Assembly: GCA_030649055.1 (NCBI GenBank)
Contig: JAUSGH010000014.1
Coordinates: 1-37,108, forward strand
DNA length: 37,108 nt
Direction: 5' to 3'
Source: a bacterium
GTDB taxonomy: Bacteria; Patescibacteriota; Minisyncoccia; UBA6257; JAUSGH01
In this document: piece after piece, positions 35,757 through 37,108 of the stretch
Layout: every line of letters begins with the position of its first letter
How positions within the stretch are numbered: the stretch's first letter is position 1
Made by a program: the position numbers and the translations under genes
Notes under the pieces: model-generated
Told to the model about the DNA's origin: nothing
The model's database searches: none
What the model saw: only the letters and a program-made list of their open reading frames with translations

Positions 35757-35839
35757 TGCTCGGGGGGAGAGTCGAACTCCCATGAGGTTACCCTCGCTGG
35801 TTCTTGAGACCAGTGCGTATGCCATTTCGCCACCCGAGC
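35757..35839 (-). tRNA. tRNA-Leu (CAA)
   Basis: Class II tRNA: acceptor GCTCGGG/CCCGAGC, D arm GCGAAATGGCATACGC, anticodon stem CTGGT/ACCAG with loop CTCAAGA (anticodon CAA), long variable arm, T arm GGGAG-TTCGACT-CTCCC. Discriminator A is followed by CAA, so CCA is not encoded. Confidence 0.95.
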
Positions 35840-35927
35840 ATTGTTTGGATGGGTTCTGCTTTTAGTTGATACTGCCATAAAATTGTGTCAGAGTAAAGAT
35901 GTTATGCCCCGTGCTACAACTTCGACG

Positions 35928-36197
35928 ATGCTCTTCTACGTCTATGTTTTGGAGAGCTTAAAAGATGGAAAGCGATATATTGGCTTCACAAACAATCTAC
36001 GGCGTCGGTTTGAAGAGCATCAAAAAGGACAGAGCTTCTCAACAAAATATCGACTACCTTTTAAACTTATTTATTTTGAAGCATGCACAAACAGGGATGA
36101 TGCGGTGCGTCGTGAAGAGTATTTCAAATCCACGGGAGGAAACAGATTTCTCGCAAAAAGGTTGAAGGTATATTATAAAGTTAAATCGAAGTTGTAG
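35928..36197 (+). CDS. GIY-YIG endonuclease-domain protein
   Basis: 89 residues from the ATG at 35928; a start at 35904 would add eight residues. One GIY-YIG domain: FYVYVLES (GIY position, 3-10) and RYIGFTNNLRRRFEEH (YIG at 17-19, catalytic Arg in the 25-27 run), then the acidic residue in RREEYFKSTGGN and a basic tail. This is the small UPF0213-like form, found in multiple copies in many bacteria. It should nick or cut branched or single DNA, but the biological role is not established. It diverges from tRNA-Leu(CAA) and lies 8 nt before parA. Confidence 0.88.
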   Translation: MLFYVYVLESLKDGKRYIGFTNNLRRRFEEHQKGQSFSTKYRLPFKLIYFEACTNRDDAVRREEYFKSTGGNRFLAKRLKVYYKVKSKL

Positions 36198-36205
36198 CAC
36201 AGGGT

Positions 36206-37108
36206 ATGGCTCGTGTCATCGCTGTTTGCAATCAAAAAGGTGGTGTTGGAAAAACAACCACGGCAGTTAATTTGGCGGCGTATTTGGCGTTGCTGGGTAA
36301 GAAGACGTTACTCATTGATTTTGACCCGCAGTCCAATGCGAGCTCGGCGTTGGGATTTGATAAAAAAAGCGATGCAGGCACGGTATATGACGGACTGCTT
36401 GGCAAAGTGCCTCCGGTAAAACTGGTGCAGGCGTCATCGGTGCCGAAACTTGATTTCATTCCCGCGCACCCCGATCTTGCGGGGGTCACGGTTGAGCTGC
36501 TGCAAAAACCGGAGCGTGAACGGTATCTGCATCGGTTGCTTGACCCGTTCCGGTATTTGTACCAGTACATTCTTATTGATCTTCCGCCGAGTGTTAGTTT
36601 GCTTACGGTGAACGGACTTGTCGCGGCCGACGAGGTGCTTATTCCCGTGCAGTGCGAATACTACGGCCTTGAGGGGTTGGGACAGCTTTTGGAAACCGTG
36701 GACCTCATCAACAAAAATCTTGGCCGTAATCTGAAGATCGCGGGTGCCTTGATTACCATGTACGACGCGCGGGAGCACTTGTCGCGCGAGGTTTCAAAGG
36801 AAGTGCGGAGAAAATTCGCCGGCCATGTGTACGGAGTTGAAATTCCGCGCGCGGTGGCGCTTGCCGAGGCGCCGAGTTTCGGAAAACCTATCGCGCTTTA
36901 CGCGCCGGAGTCCATCGGCGCCCGGGCGTATGAACGGCTGGCGCGGGAAATTGTGGCGCAAGAGGCCACGCAGAATATTGATCGCTTCCGTCAGGAGGTA
37001 AGGGTGCCGGTGCGGCTTGTGCAAAGTAGCGCGACGATTACCACACCCGTTGCATCACTTGCCATACTTCCGGAGCCGGTCGTGGCGAGCGCGCCGGCTG
37101 AGACAAGC
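36206..37108 (+). CDS. parA: ParA/Soj chromosome-partitioning ATPase (3' end cut by the window)
   Basis: The frame is open from the ATG at 36206 to the window end (301 codons). ARVIAVCNQKGGVGKTTTAV holds the deviant Walker A KGGVGKT (11-17). KTLLIDFDPQSNASSALGF is Walker A' and the following helix, and YILIDLPPSVSLLTVNGLVA holds the Walker B aspartate. It forms ATP-dependent dimers on DNA that move ParB-bound origins. parB usually follows and would be expected beyond the window, which would place this end near the replication origin (inference). A long Val/Pro/Ala-rich extension starts near residue 265, beyond the usual ParA length of about 250-260. Confidence 0.93.
   Translation, partial: MARVIAVCNQKGGVGKTTTAVNLAAYLALLGKKTLLIDFDPQSNASSALGFDKKSDAGTVYDGLLGKVPPVKLVQASSVPKLDFIPAHPDLAGVTVELLQKPERERYLHRLLDPFRYLYQYILIDLPPSVSLLTVNGLVAADEVLIPVQCEYYGLEGLGQLLETVDLINKNLGRNLKIAGALITMYDAREHLSREVSKEVRRKFAGHVYGVEIPRAVALAEAPSFGKPIALYAPESIGARAYERLAREIVAQEATQNIDRFRQEVRVPVRLVQSSATITTPVASLAILPEPVVASAPAETS

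Noticed and set aside
5790-35839. Introns in tRNA genes
   Set aside because: All eight tRNAs fold completely without insertions in the anticodon loop.
1-37108. Recoded TGA as an amino acid, as in some Patescibacteria
   Set aside because: Several genes end in TGA directly before terminators or other genes (for example 5726-5728 and 23362-23364), so TGA acts as a stop here.

Overview
The window looks like a chromosomal segment of an uncultured ultra-small bacterium of the Candidate Phyla Radiation (Patescibacteria), most likely of the Parcubacteria type. This is inferred from four things: an IF-2 that starts at its G domain; compact genes, several of which look leaderless; many small membrane proteins of unknown function; and tRNA genes that mostly lack an encoded CCA. 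TGA is used as a stop, so the code appears standard.

Layout. 1-1745: an AT-rich type II restriction-modification pair (methyltransferase cut by the window edge, then a TdeIII-like endonuclease). 1746-2213: a non-coding array of long hairpins ending in a tRNA 3'-end-like fragment. 2214-5728: ddl with a small coiled-coil gene, tRNA-Ser, infB-rbfA and an orphan gene. 5790-6062: tRNA-Cys and tRNA-Leu(TAA). 6124-13621: an AT-rich block of membrane-anchored or secreted proteins, including a 1165-residue zincin-like protease and a glycoside-hydrolase-like protein. 13677-17764: small membrane proteins, a 3D-domain protein, orphan genes, a patatin-like lipase, Hsp20 and a PrsW-like protease. 17882-25966: valS, a HAD phosphatase, a 43-residue membrane peptide gene too short for ordinary gene calling, tsaD, tRNA-Glu, a thioredoxin-like protein, DoxX and recG. 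26008-31890: tRNA-Lys, a lipoprotein, tRNA-Arg with a duplicated 3' end, the CCA-adding enzyme, hicBA, tRNA-Pro, a GT87-like glycosyltransferase, a 5'-nucleotidase-like protein and a stand-alone tRNA-binding OB fold. 31939-37108: an orphan gene, two exported proteins, a second tRNA-linked repeat region, tRNA-Leu(CAA), a GIY-YIG protein and the start of parA.

Themes. Much of the conserved content serves translation and tRNA biology: eight tRNAs, ValRS, TsaD for t6A, the CCA enzyme, IF-2, RbfA and an OB-fold tRNA binder.

The most striking observations are three. (1) The valyl-tRNA synthetase carries a complete histidine-phosphatase domain inserted between the two Cys pairs of its zinc ribbon. 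(2) Several families of short, partly palindromic repeats lie in frame inside essential genes (ddl, infB, valS, tsaD, cca and others). The main family has ends CCCTTCGAC...GCTCAGGG and occurs three times as closely spaced inverted pairs. (3) Duplicated tRNA 3' ends joined to long perfect hairpins occur at tRNA-Arg and tRNA-Leu(CAA). These two elements share a core sequence, and a related fragment sits beside the restriction-modification genes.

Two classes of gene start can also be seen. Some genes have a -10 box 6-8 nt before the ATG and no Shine-Dalgarno, and look leaderless. Others are mostly orphan single genes with strong Shine-Dalgarno sequences, and most have a nearby hairpin terminator.
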